A DNA stretch of 19,516 nucleotides, taken from the NCBI GenBank assembly GCA_035541995.1, contig DATKMG010000104.1:1-19516 (forward strand). The letters are read 5' to 3'. Made by a program: the position numbers and the translations under genes. The notes under the pieces are model-generated. The model did not search any database. It had not been told where the DNA came from and worked only from the letters and a program-made list of their open reading frames with translations. Below, piece by piece: positions 1-7,556 of this stretch. The stretch comes from DATKMG01 sp035541995. GTDB lineage: Bacteria; Acidobacteriota; Terriglobia; Versatilivoradales; Versatilivoraceae. Every line of letters begins with the position of its first letter. The stretch's first letter is position 1.

Positions 1-2937
1 TTACCCGGCGACCGGATTGAAGTGCTGGGTTTTCTAGGTCTCGGTCGGTACACGTATATTCTGGACCATGCGATGTTTCGCACGGCCGGACGGGACTTGC
101 TCCCCTCTGCCCGAACGGTGAAGGCCCAAGAAGCCTTGAGTGGCGACCATGAGGCTGGCCTCGTCCGCGTTGAGGGTCGGCTCCTGGGGACATCGCGGCG
201 GGGGAAGGACCTCATCCTGTCGATGCAGGCCGGCGCGCAAACCTTCGAGGCCGAGATTCCCGAGGAAGCAGCAGACGGACTGGCAGGGGTCCTATTGGAA
301 AATAGTGCTCTGCGTCTGACGGGTGTTTGCCTGCTGGAAGCGGACGAGGCGCGGGTTCCCCATTCGTTTCGCATCCTCTTGCGCTCCCCGGCCGACGTGC
401 TGGTCATATCGCGCCCATCCTGGTGGACGCTTCAGCGCGCTGCTGGCGCTCTGGGGGTGCTGGCGGTAACGATTCTGCTTGCCCTTGCCTGGGTGGGGAC
501 GCTGCGCCGTCGTGTCTCCAGCCAGACAAGCATTATTCGCACTACGCTCGAATCCACGGGGGATGGGGTCCTCGTGGTGGATGCGCACCGGCAGATCCTG
601 CACTATAACCGACGGTTCATACAGATTTGGGGTCTGGACAATGGTGACCTGGTCGAAAAAGGAGCTGACGTCCTCCTCTACACCGTGGTTTCACGCCTCA
701 GGAACCCGCAGGAGTACCTGACCCGGACGGAGCAAATCTACCAACAGCCGGACTCCGTGTCTGACGACTTGGTGGAGTTCCTCGATGGTCGAGTATTCGA
801 GCGCCACGGTGAGCCCCTCGAAATCCGGGGCCGCCGGGCAGGGAGGGTCTGGAGCTTCCGCAATATCACGGAACGGCGGCGCGCCGAGACCGAATTGCAC
901 GCTTCACGGCAGATGCTCCAATTGGTTCTCGACAACATCCCGCAGCGAGTCTTTTGGAAGGACCGCAACTTTCGGTACCTCGGCTGCAACAAGGGCTTTG
1001 CCACCGACGCAGGCCTCTCCTCGCCCGACGAGATTGTCGGCAAAGACGACTTTGCACTGGCCTGGTGGGAACAAGCTCCCCTGTACCGCGCCGACGACAA
1101 GAAGGTCATGGAAGAAGGGATTCCCAAGCTGGCCTTCGAGGAACCTTATGCCACTTCTGGGGCCGGGTCGCGCTGGGCTCGCACCAACAAGGTGCCACTT
1201 TTCGACCAGAGCGGAAAGGTCCTGGGAGTGCTCGGGACACTGGAGGATATCACCGACCGCCGTGAGGCTGAAGAGGAAGTTCGGCGGGCGAAAGAAGCCG
1301 CAGAGGCCGCCAACCGGGCCAAGAGCGAGTTTCTGGCTAATATGAGCCATGAGATCCGCACTCCCATGAACGGCATCATCGGCATGACGGAACTAGCGCT
1401 CCAGACTGAACTCCAGCCCGAGCAGCGAGAGTATCTCGAGATGGTAAAGTATTCCGCAGACTCTCTGCTTACAGTCATCAACGACATCCTCGATTTCTCA
1501 AAGATCGAAGCCGGCAAACTCGATCTCGACATTGTCGAGTTCAACATCCGGCGGTTACTGGAAGAAACATTGAGGACATTTGCATTGCGTACCGATCAGA
1601 AGGGACTCGAACTGGTCTACGATGCCGGTCCGGATGTCCCCGAGGTCATCGTCGCAGATCCAGCCCGCCTGAGGCAGGTTCTGGTGAACTTGCTGGGTAA
1701 CGCGCTGAAGTTCACCGAGCAGGGTGAATTGCTGCTTTCGGTCCAGACAGAGAAGCTCGAGGAAGAAACCGTCATTCTGAAATTTGCGGTGCGCGACACG
1801 GGAATCGGCATTCCCAAGGAAAAGCAGGAACTGGTCTTCGAAGCCTTCGAGCAAGCTGACGGCTCGATCGCGCGGCGATTTGGCGGAACCGGCCTGGGAC
1901 TCGCTATCTCGGCACGGCTGGTCGCGTTGATGCAAGGACGCATCTGGTTCGAGAGTGAGCCCGGAAAAGGCAGCACCTTTTATTTCACTGTGTCGGCGCA
2001 GATCGGCGAGGGACAGCCGGCAGTTCCGGAGCGGTCGTTGCACGGAGTGCGGATTCTCACGGTTGATGACAATCCCACTAACCGACGGATTCTGGAGGAT
2101 ACGCTTCGGAACTGGGGGATGGAACCATGTGTAGCCGCCGGAGCGCGCGAGGCGCTCGCGGCCGCAGAGCAGGCCTCCGCCAGCGGATGGCCTTTCGCGC
2201 TTGGGCTCATCGATGCCAATATGCCGGACGTGGACGGCTTTGAGCTGGTCGCCCAACTCCGCGGGAAACCGGAACTCGGAGTCCGCGCTCTTATCGTGAT
2301 GACGTCCTCCAGCCGACTTGGCGAGATAAGGCGTTGCCGCGAGCTCGGCGTAACCTGCCTGATCAAGCCCGTCAGCCGGGAAGAGATGCGCGCAGCCATC
2401 TCCAACGCACTTGAGAGCGAATCCCGCGTCACAACTGGTTTGGCTGTGGCTCAGAACAACCCGTCGGATTCGGTCACAAAACGCGAGCCCGCTCTCTTAC
2501 ACATCCTGCTCGCCGAAGACAATCCAGTAAACAAGGCCCTGGTTGTTGGGCTGCTCGGGAAGCGGGGTCACACGGTCGAGGTCGCGGAAAACGGCCTCCG
2601 CGCGCTAGAAGCGCTGAGCCACTCCGACTTCGATTTGATTCTGATGGACGTGCAGATGCCCGAAATGGACGGATACAGCGCCGCGGCAGAAATCCGGCGT
2701 CAAGAGGAGTTGACCGGTACCCACGTGCCCATCATCGCCCTCACCGCCCATGCCCTGAAGGGAGACGAAGAGCGATGCCGGCGTGCGGGAATGGACGCGT
2801 ACGTCTCCAAGCCGATACAACCGGCGGCGCTTTTCAAGGCATTATCGGAAGTCCTGGAGCCCTCTACCAGAGACCAATCAACCAACGCGCCTTTAGAGCC
2901 GGGGAAAGAGCCCGACCCCGGCCAGTTGCCGGTATGA
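1..2937 (+). CDS. Hybrid sensor histidine kinase/response regulator with two receiver domains (5' partial)
   Basis: Membrane-bound two-component hybrid kinase. The frame is open to the first base, and the codons before the GTG at 22 read LPGDRIEV, which fits the family's periplasmic domain, so the gene begins outside the window and the GTG is probably not the start. Counting from codon 1: a periplasmic OB-like sensor region to about 140, one membrane segment at about 145-168, two PAS regions (about 178-290 and 300-420), HisKA with phospho-acceptor His450 in NMSHEIRTPMNG, and HATPase with N box NLLGNALKFT, G1 DTGIGIP and G2 GTGLGLAIS. Two receivers follow: about 682-805 with acceptor Asp738 (LIDANMPD) and about 833-953 with Asp883 (LMDVQMPEMDG). 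The first receiver has a less typical acidic pocket (TVDDN), the second the usual AEDN. No HPt domain is present, so a separate phosphotransfer protein or direct regulation is possible. The signal sensed is unknown. Confidence 0.95.
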   Translation, partial: LPGDRIEVLGFLGLGRYTYILDHAMFRTAGRDLLPSARTVKAQEALSGDHEAGLVRVEGRLLGTSRRGKDLILSMQAGAQTFEAEIPEEAADGLAGVLLENSALRLTGVCLLEADEARVPHSFRILLRSPADVLVISRPSWWTLQRAAGALGVLAVTILLALAWVGTLRRRVSSQTSIIRTTLESTGDGVLVVDAHRQILHYNRRFIQIWGLDNGDLVEKGADVLLYTVVSRLRNPQEYLTRTEQIYQQPDSVSDDLVEFLDGRVFERHGEPLEIRGRRAGRVWSFRNITERRRAETELHASRQMLQLVLDNIPQRVFWKDRNFRYLGCNKGFATDAGLSSPDEIVGKDDFALAWWEQAPLYRADDKKVMEEGIPKLAFEEPYATSGAGSRWARTNKVPLFDQSGKVLGVLGTLEDITDRREAEEEVRRAKEAAEAANRAKSEFLANMSHEIRTPMNGIIGMTELALQTELQPEQREYLEMVKYSADSLLTVINDILDFSKIEAGKLDLDIVEFNIRRLLEETLRTFALRTDQKGLELVYDAGPDVPEVIVADPARLRQVLVNLLGNALKFTEQGELLLSVQTEKLEEETVILKFAVRDTGIGIPKEKQELVFEAFEQADGSIARRFGGTGLGLAISARLVALMQGRIWFESEPGKGSTFYFTVSAQIGEGQPAVPERSLHGVRILTVDDNPTNRRILEDTLRNWGMEPCVAAGAREALAAAEQASASGWPFALGLIDANMPDVDGFELVAQLRGKPELGVRALIVMTSSSRLGEIRRCRELGVTCLIKPVSREEMRAAISNALESESRVTTGLAVAQNNPSDSVTKREPALLHILLAEDNPVNKALVVGLLGKRGHTVEVAENGLRALEALSHSDFDLILMDVQMPEMDGYSAAAEIRRQEELTGTHVPIIALTAHALKGDEERCRRAGMDAYVSKPIQPAALFKALSEVLEPSTRDQSTNAPLEPGKEPDPGQLPV

Positions 2938-3048
2938 ACTAGTCGCCAACACGGATCCGCATATCTTACAATAGCCGTTGGGAGGTGGCTACCAGCGGAG
3001 GGAATGCCCGGCTGCGATTCCAGGTGATACCCCGCAAGAGGCAAGGCT

Positions 3049-3576
3049 TTGGTCCATAAGCTTGTTCCCGGATCGCCTTTATGGGATGGCCCAGGCATCG
3101 GAACTGGAGCCTCGGCCCAGGATTTGACGAAAAGTCTTGTTGGCGCGTGGAGGCTCGTATCGACCGAACAGCGCTTGAGTGATGGCACAAGTCGACCGAG
3201 TCCGTTGTACGGACCGAACGGTGTCGGATATCTGATCTACTCAGAGTCCGGTCGAATGTGCGCAGTTCTGATGGATCCGAACTCTGCCCGCTGGAAATCA
3301 GAAGAGTCTCCAACCGACGCGGAGCTGCGATCCAGATTTGAGCATTTCGTAGCATACTGTGGCCGTTACGAAGTGAACGAGGAGCAAGGGTTCGTTGTCC
3401 ATCACGTCGAAATTGATTTGGTTCCAAACTCCGTCGGGACTGATCTAAAGAGACACATCTCCTTGGAAGGAAACCGGCTTAAACTTCGTCCGGCGGAACC
3501 GCTGCCAAAGGGTGTCCTTGAGTACACGCTCACGTGGGAGCGGGTCAATGGTTCCGCTGTCGGCCGGCCCAAGTGA
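3049..3576 (+). CDS. Lipocalin-like domain protein with a disturbed N-terminus
   Basis: Small beta-barrel protein of the lipocalin-like (Lipocalin_5 type) family. The core begins at LVGAWRLVS and continues through GYLIYSESGRMCAVLMDP, FEHFVAYCGRYEV and VVHHVEIDLVPN to the C-terminal TLTWERV strand. No catalytic function is known for this family. The only start that covers the whole frame is a TTG at 3049, with a stop at 3025-3027; a shorter TTG start lies at 3124. Neither has a clear ribosome-binding site. Residues just before the core read GASAQD, a normal signal-peptidase I cleavage context, but the upstream residues are not hydrophobic, so the signal peptide seems damaged or missing. The gene may be an N-terminally decayed copy or cytoplasmic. 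It converges with the HELGH membrane-protein gene 38 bp downstream. Confidence 0.75.
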   Translation: MVHKLVPGSPLWDGPGIGTGASAQDLTKSLVGAWRLVSTEQRLSDGTSRPSPLYGPNGVGYLIYSESGRMCAVLMDPNSARWKSEESPTDAELRSRFEHFVAYCGRYEVNEEQGFVVHHVEIDLVPNSVGTDLKRHISLEGNRLKLRPAEPLPKGVLEYTLTWERVNGSAVGRPK

Positions 3577-3614
3577 TGAGGTGGCACAACTCCAACAAAT
3601 CGGATGTGCAATAA

Positions 3615-4193
3615 CTACTCTGAAAGCGCTGATGCGCCGCGGAACATCCGCCAAAGCAGCCAAGCGCCCCACAGGATTGAAGTGATCCAAACCGCGGCGC
3701 CAGTCAGGCGGAGGATTTGAGCCAGTTGCTGGTCCCAAGTCAACAACCCCACCCGGTTCAGAAGATAGTTCCAGTCGTGCAGAGGATCATCACTCAGGCT
3801 CAGCAGCGGCAAATTCATAGCTCGGGCATCGCCGACATAGGTGGCCAGGTTATACAGGCTGAAACAAAGCCAGCTGCCGGCGACACTGAACCCAAAATAC
3901 TCACGTTGCCGCAAGAAAAGGATGGCAGTAGTCAACGGTGCCAGTATTTGAGTCAGGCTTCCGCCCAGCACCATGAGGAATTCACCACGGGGAGTGAATA
4001 GCACGTGGCCAAGCTCATGAAGGCCAAAGGTGAGGGCGGAAAAGACGCTGCTATACTCCGGATCGAACAACTGCTCGACTCCCGCATAAAGCAGGTATAG
4101 CAAAAGCACTCCTCGCCACACCCAGCTCCTCCCCTGGCACCATTCTGCTGCATCTTCCTGCAGGCCTTTCCAAGCTTGCACAGACGCTCCCAT
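3615..4193 (-). CDS. Small polytopic membrane protein with HELGH motif (M50-like putative metalloprotease)
   Basis: A 192-residue membrane protein with a zinc-metallopeptidase HExxH signature, His59-Glu60-Leu-Gly-His63, inside a hydrophobic stretch. It is followed by the glycine-rich segment LGGSLTQILAPL, as seen after the active-site helix in site-2-protease-like proteins. Membrane segments are about 27-40, 50-66, 72-95, 100-118 and 160-182. Asp122 in YVGDARAMNLPLL is a candidate third metal ligand (inference), and HDWNYLL follows at 139-145. It is shorter than typical M50 proteases and has no PDZ domain or clear NPDG motif, so activity and substrate are unknown. The ATG at 4193 has no good Shine-Dalgarno sequence. 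It may be an M50-like family member that is not a true regulated intramembrane protease. Confidence 0.7.
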   Translation of the reverse strand: MGASVQAWKGLQEDAAEWCQGRSWVWRGVLLLYLLYAGVEQLFDPEYSSVFSALTFGLHELGHVLFTPRGEFLMVLGGSLTQILAPLTTAILFLRQREYFGFSVAGSWLCFSLYNLATYVGDARAMNLPLLSLSDDPLHDWNYLLNRVGLLTWDQQLAQILRLTGAAVWITSILWGAWLLWRMFRGASALSE

Positions 4194-4420
4194 TTGTCAG
4201 CCAATATCCCGCAGCTTCTCTATCGGCACTAATATAAGATCTTCTTTGAGCTGCAAACCCAAACAATCGGCAAAAACGAGTGAGCGGCGAGAGTTCATTG
4301 CGGTTTTGCGTCTGATTCCCGAATCGAGAAGACGGTTGCAAGCGGTCCCAAGGGAATGGGATTGCAGAATTCATTCTGGAATAGGGAGGGGTCTGGCTCT
4401 TATTCCTGTACTACCCAGCC
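4194..4420. other. Spacer without a convincing gene
   Basis: This lies between the HELGH gene and the end of the short ORF at 4421; both neighbours are on the minus strand. The open frames here have no coding-like composition, and no terminator hairpin with a T tract was found. On the minus strand, TTGCAG (4256-4251) and a TATATT-like hexamer (4236-4231) could form a weak promoter for the HELGH gene, but the spacing is only 14 bp, so it is not called separately. Confidence 0.5.
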
Positions 4421-4720
4421 TTACGGTGGTGACCTCCTCGCCCCCGGCCTCTCAACCACGAGAACCCAATCCACCATATCGTCGGGATCCGGAGGTTGCC
4501 ACGTGCCATCCGCATCAGGAATTGCCTTCCCATACTGGTAATGCATGAATAGACCATATTGGGCTTTCAGCATCCAGCGTGTGTCAGCGCCGTTAGCTAT
4601 CCTGCTCCCCTGGCAAAGGAGGTAGACGCTGGCTGCCAAGAGGACCGACAGAGCCCGTATTTTTCGCAAGAGAATACTGACAGAGACTGGAAGGCTCGAA
4701 CAGGAAGAACTACACTTCAT
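4421..4720 (-). CDS. Short signal-peptide ORF, ATGA-coupled to the upstream dehydrogenase subunit; probably truncated
   Basis: A 99-codon frame whose ATG (4720-4718) overlaps the TGA of the gluconate-dehydrogenase subunit-3 gene (4719-4717) as ATGA, typical of translational coupling. The start is chosen on that overlap; a longer in-frame start at 4756 lies inside the upstream gene. The product has a basic, hydrophobic N-terminus (KIRALSVLLAASVYLLCQG, about 19-37), like a signal peptide or anchor, then a mature part starting ADTRWMLKAQYGLFMHYQYG. The WMLKAQYGLFMHY stretch resembles the opening strand of alpha-L-fucosidase-type (GH29-like) proteins, but only loosely. The frame ends after about 60 mature residues in a proline/arginine-rich tail (ERPGARRSPP). 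I read it as a truncated or frameshifted exported protein; a genuine small protein is possible. No function can be assigned. Confidence 0.4.
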   Translation of the reverse strand: MKCSSSCSSLPVSVSILLRKIRALSVLLAASVYLLCQGSRIANGADTRWMLKAQYGLFMHYQYGKAIPDADGTWQPPDPDDMVDWVLVVERPGARRSPP

Positions 4721-5568
4721 TTCGGTGCCGGCTTCGAGTGGTTGCAGCCGGGACACTCCGCGTAATACGCATTCCCTTTGTAATTGAGTTCTTTGAGCCC
4801 TCGCTGCGAGGTGTAGAACCCGTGGATGATCTGGTTCTTCAGCAAGGCAAAGAGTCGAGCGCCGGTATTCTCGGTCTCGTGACCCTCATTCAAGGACTTC
4901 AAGACTTCCACCTGGGAAGGTTCGGGAACATCGAGGAAGGCCTTGCCCCATCGGCGGTTTGATTCCTTGGAAATCCACTCCAGCCCCTCTCGCCATATTC
5001 TTTGCAGGTCCTGGGTCTCCAGCTCTCTCACCGCATTTTCCCCGTAATAGGCGACAGCTATGACACGATGCTGCGACGAAAGCCTGAGCGCCGCCTCGCG
5101 AACCGCAGACGAATTAAAGACCTCCCAATCGATCCACTCTGCGACCTCTGAGATTATGCCCCCCCCTTCGGCGCTTCCCTCTGATTCACCCAGGACCGAG
5201 GCGACCAGGCGTTTGACCACCTGGAATTCCGCCGGTGAAAAGAACCGGGGCTGAAAGGGTCCGCTGAGCGGTCGCACGAAATCGGTTTCACAACCAGCCG
5301 GAATGAGATGATAGCGATCGTCGCTGGCGAGCGCGTGGGTCATGTGCTCGTCCGAGGACTCGTAGAGTCCCGGCGGAAGTTGAGCAGACTCCCCTTCTGC
5401 AATTCCACCGCGTTGGCCCTCCACGGGAACGCCTGGGAAGCCCATAAGAATGGCTGTCCCGCCTAGATGCAGGAACCACTCGCGACGACTGAGGTCCGAA
5501 CTCTTCTGAGCGGAAGATTCAGCAATCCCGGAGGATGGACGCTTCTGGCGAGTGGGATGATTAGTCAT
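4717..5568 (-). CDS. Gluconate 2-dehydrogenase subunit 3 family protein, Tat signal
   Basis: The small (gamma-type) subunit that accompanies FAD-dependent GMC sugar or sugar-acid dehydrogenases. Known relatives act as chaperone and Tat escort for the flavoprotein. The N-terminus carries a twin-arginine signal, SRREWFLHLGGTAILMG, with Arg28-Arg29. The body shows the family pattern: FFSPAEFQVVKRLVASVLG at about 108-126, the EVAEWIDW segment, and FFALLKNQIIHGFYTS-type residues (here LFALLKNQIIHGFYTS) near the C-terminus. A CPGC pair sits close to the end. At 283 residues it is somewhat long because of an extended linker after the signal. A strong GGGAGG lies 8 nt before the ATG at 5568. It starts 50 bp after the GMC gene on the same strand, so the two are almost certainly one operon and one enzyme complex. 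A cytochrome c subunit is not adjacent. Confidence 0.88.
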   Translation of the reverse strand: MTNHPTRQKRPSSGIAESSAQKSSDLSRREWFLHLGGTAILMGFPGVPVEGQRGGIAEGESAQLPPGLYESSDEHMTHALASDDRYHLIPAGCETDFVRPLSGPFQPRFFSPAEFQVVKRLVASVLGESEGSAEGGGIISEVAEWIDWEVFNSSAVREAALRLSSQHRVIAVAYYGENAVRELETQDLQRIWREGLEWISKESNRRWGKAFLDVPEPSQVEVLKSLNEGHETENTGARLFALLKNQIIHGFYTSQRGLKELNYKGNAYYAECPGCNHSKPAPK

Positions 5569-5618
5569 TGAAAATGCCTCCCGTAGTCTTGCTTCCGGGC
5601 GTAGTACAACCCTCGAAC

Positions 5619-7316
5619 TTAAAGATTGCCCTTTCTAAAATCCTCCGCGATGTGGTCAGCAGCCCGCGCAGAAATCGCCATGATGGTCAGAGTCGGCTCG
5701 TACGGACCTTGCGTGACAAAAGCGGCACCGTCTGTGACGAAGACATTCTTCACGTCATGCACACGGTTGAAGCGATCGAGCACGCTTTTCTTGGGGTCGA
5801 GGCCCATGCGCGCGGTTCCACACTCATGAATGTTTTTCCCGAACAGGCTCAACTTTTCGTCCGGCGGCTTCGGGTTTTCGAGGTTCATGGCTTCGAGAAT
5901 GTTAAAGACGTCCTGACGCATGGCTTTTGCCATAGCCTTCTCGTTTTCACCATAGCTGGCATGGATGCGCAGGGCGGGGATACCCCAGGCATCCTTCACT
6001 TCCGAGTCGAGCTCCACGAAATTGTCATAGCAGGGCAGGCACTCGCCCTGAGCCATGAGGCCGAAGTAATACGGAATCTCCTCGCGCACCCGTCGGCGCC
6101 AATCACTGCCAAAGCCGGGAATGGAAAAGGCGTGGCCGTAAAGCTCCTGGCTGCCATCGCCATCAAAGCGATAGCCGCGCAGAAAATTCTTGTTATGGTT
6201 GTTACCGACGTTGACATACTTGGGGATGAGAAATCCGGAGGGCCTCCCCTGGGGCTCGCGTTGGGAGGTGCGAAGAGAAGGCATGATTCCTCCTGCCCCT
6301 TCCAGAGTGAAGTGGTCCATGAGGTAGCGTCCCAGCAGACCCTGTGAGTTTCCCACCCCCTTCGGAAAGCGGCGTGTTCGGGAGTTCAGCAGAAGCCGCG
6401 TGGATTCGAGGGCCGAGGCGGCTACCACGACAACCTTGGCGTAGGCCTCGCGGTGGGCGTGCTTGGTGCGCTCGATATAGTAAACCCCGTCGGCGCGGGC
6501 TTCCACTTTGTTCATCACCAGATGGCTCACTACGGCGTCACTCACCAGCGTGAGCCGACCGGTGCGCCAGGCAGCGGGGAGCGTGACCGACGGACTATTG
6601 AAGTACGAAGCCGTGTGGCAGCCGCGCTGGCATTGGTCACAATAATGGCACGCCGGACGGCCGTTGTGCGGCACGGTCAGGTTGGCTACGCGGTCGGGCA
6701 TCACCTTCCAGCCGAATTTCTCGCCCAGAACCTGCTTCGCCATCTCTCCGCCACAGGAGAGTCGCAATGGGGGCAAGTACTTGCCATCGGGGAATTGCTC
6801 GAGCCCTTCAAGCGAGCCACTCACCCCTATGAAGCTTTCCACCTTGTCGTAATAGGGGGCAAGTTCCTGGTAGTTGAACGGCCAATCCTCTTCATATCCA
6901 TCGCGGCTGGCAGCCTTGAATTCATAGTCGCTGTAGCGATAGCTCTCGCGTCCCCAGCAGAAAGTCCTTCCACCGATTTGGCGGCCTCGAATCCACATAA
7001 ACGGCTTATCCGGCGGCGTGGTGTAGGGGTTCTCGTGGTCATTCACAAAGAACTGGTGGCTGTACTCGTCGCAGGCGAAGCAAAGGCGCTGCACGGGCTG
7101 GTCGGTAAGGAGTGCCTTCTGATCTCCGAAGCCACGGAACTTGAGCTGGTAAGGCCATACGTGTTCAGTGAAATCGCGGGTGGGGATGCGAGGCGGACCG
7201 GCCTCGAGCATTAACACGCTGAGGCCGTGTTCCGTCAACTCTTTCGCCACCCAACTGCCACTGGCTCCGGAGCCGACCACTATGGCATCGTATACTTTCT
7301 TGGTTCCAGTCTGCAT
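5619..7316 (-). CDS. GMC-family FAD oxidoreductase (gluconate/sugar dehydrogenase large subunit type)
   Basis: FAD-dependent dehydrogenase of the GMC family, predicted to oxidise a sugar, sugar acid or polyol. The 565-residue product begins MQTGTKKVYDAIVVGSGASG, with the dinucleotide-binding GxGxxG at 15-20 and the ribose-binding Glu at LEAGP (38). Catalytic-domain motifs include GRQIGGRTFCWG (111-122) and the C-terminal HECGTARMG with presumed catalytic His497. The usual Asn-Pro of the second catalytic motif reads Glu540-Pro (YEPTLTIMA). A CHYCDQCQRGC cluster (Cys223, 226, 229, 233) resembles an iron-sulphur motif found in some relatives. The start at 7316 is chosen because homology begins there; the frame is open to 7532, but those extra residues look non-coding. 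It has no signal peptide, so it probably travels through Tat bound to the next gene's product. Confidence 0.93.
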   Translation of the reverse strand: MQTGTKKVYDAIVVGSGASGSWVAKELTEHGLSVLMLEAGPPRIPTRDFTEHVWPYQLKFRGFGDQKALLTDQPVQRLCFACDEYSHQFFVNDHENPYTTPPDKPFMWIRGRQIGGRTFCWGRESYRYSDYEFKAASRDGYEEDWPFNYQELAPYYDKVESFIGVSGSLEGLEQFPDGKYLPPLRLSCGGEMAKQVLGEKFGWKVMPDRVANLTVPHNGRPACHYCDQCQRGCHTASYFNSPSVTLPAAWRTGRLTLVSDAVVSHLVMNKVEARADGVYYIERTKHAHREAYAKVVVVAASALESTRLLLNSRTRRFPKGVGNSQGLLGRYLMDHFTLEGAGGIMPSLRTSQREPQGRPSGFLIPKYVNVGNNHNKNFLRGYRFDGDGSQELYGHAFSIPGFGSDWRRRVREEIPYYFGLMAQGECLPCYDNFVELDSEVKDAWGIPALRIHASYGENEKAMAKAMRQDVFNILEAMNLENPKPPDEKLSLFGKNIHECGTARMGLDPKKSVLDRFNRVHDVKNVFVTDGAAFVTQGPYEPTLTIMAISARAADHIAEDFRKGNL

Positions 7317-7556
7317 AGAAGTGCCCCATTCTACATCGAACACCCTCACGTCGAGCCATCTTTTTCGTTTCTTCCATCCCGAACGATTCTGGCAGTCTAG
7401 ATGGGAGGTGTCGTCTCTGATGCACAGTTGCAAACGAAAGGATACACTTTCAAGGGCGTCCCCCTCATCCGGCCTGCGCAAGGTGAGAGTTAAATCCCGA
7501 CCTCGATGCTCTTTATAGCATTTTGTCTGCAACTTGGACTACCGCTTCCCTTGCCC

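Noticed and set aside
22..24. GTG as the start of the hybrid kinase
   Set aside because: The frame is open to base 1 and the codons before it continue the periplasmic-domain pattern, so the true start is upstream of the window.
1555..2256. 233-codon minus-strand frame inside the kinase
   Set aside because: Antisense of the HATPase and first receiver coding region; no motifs of its own.
5568..7214. Long plus-strand open frames at 5568-6347 and 6453-7214
   Set aside because: They lie opposite the well-supported GMC gene and read as its antisense; no family motifs or ribosome sites.
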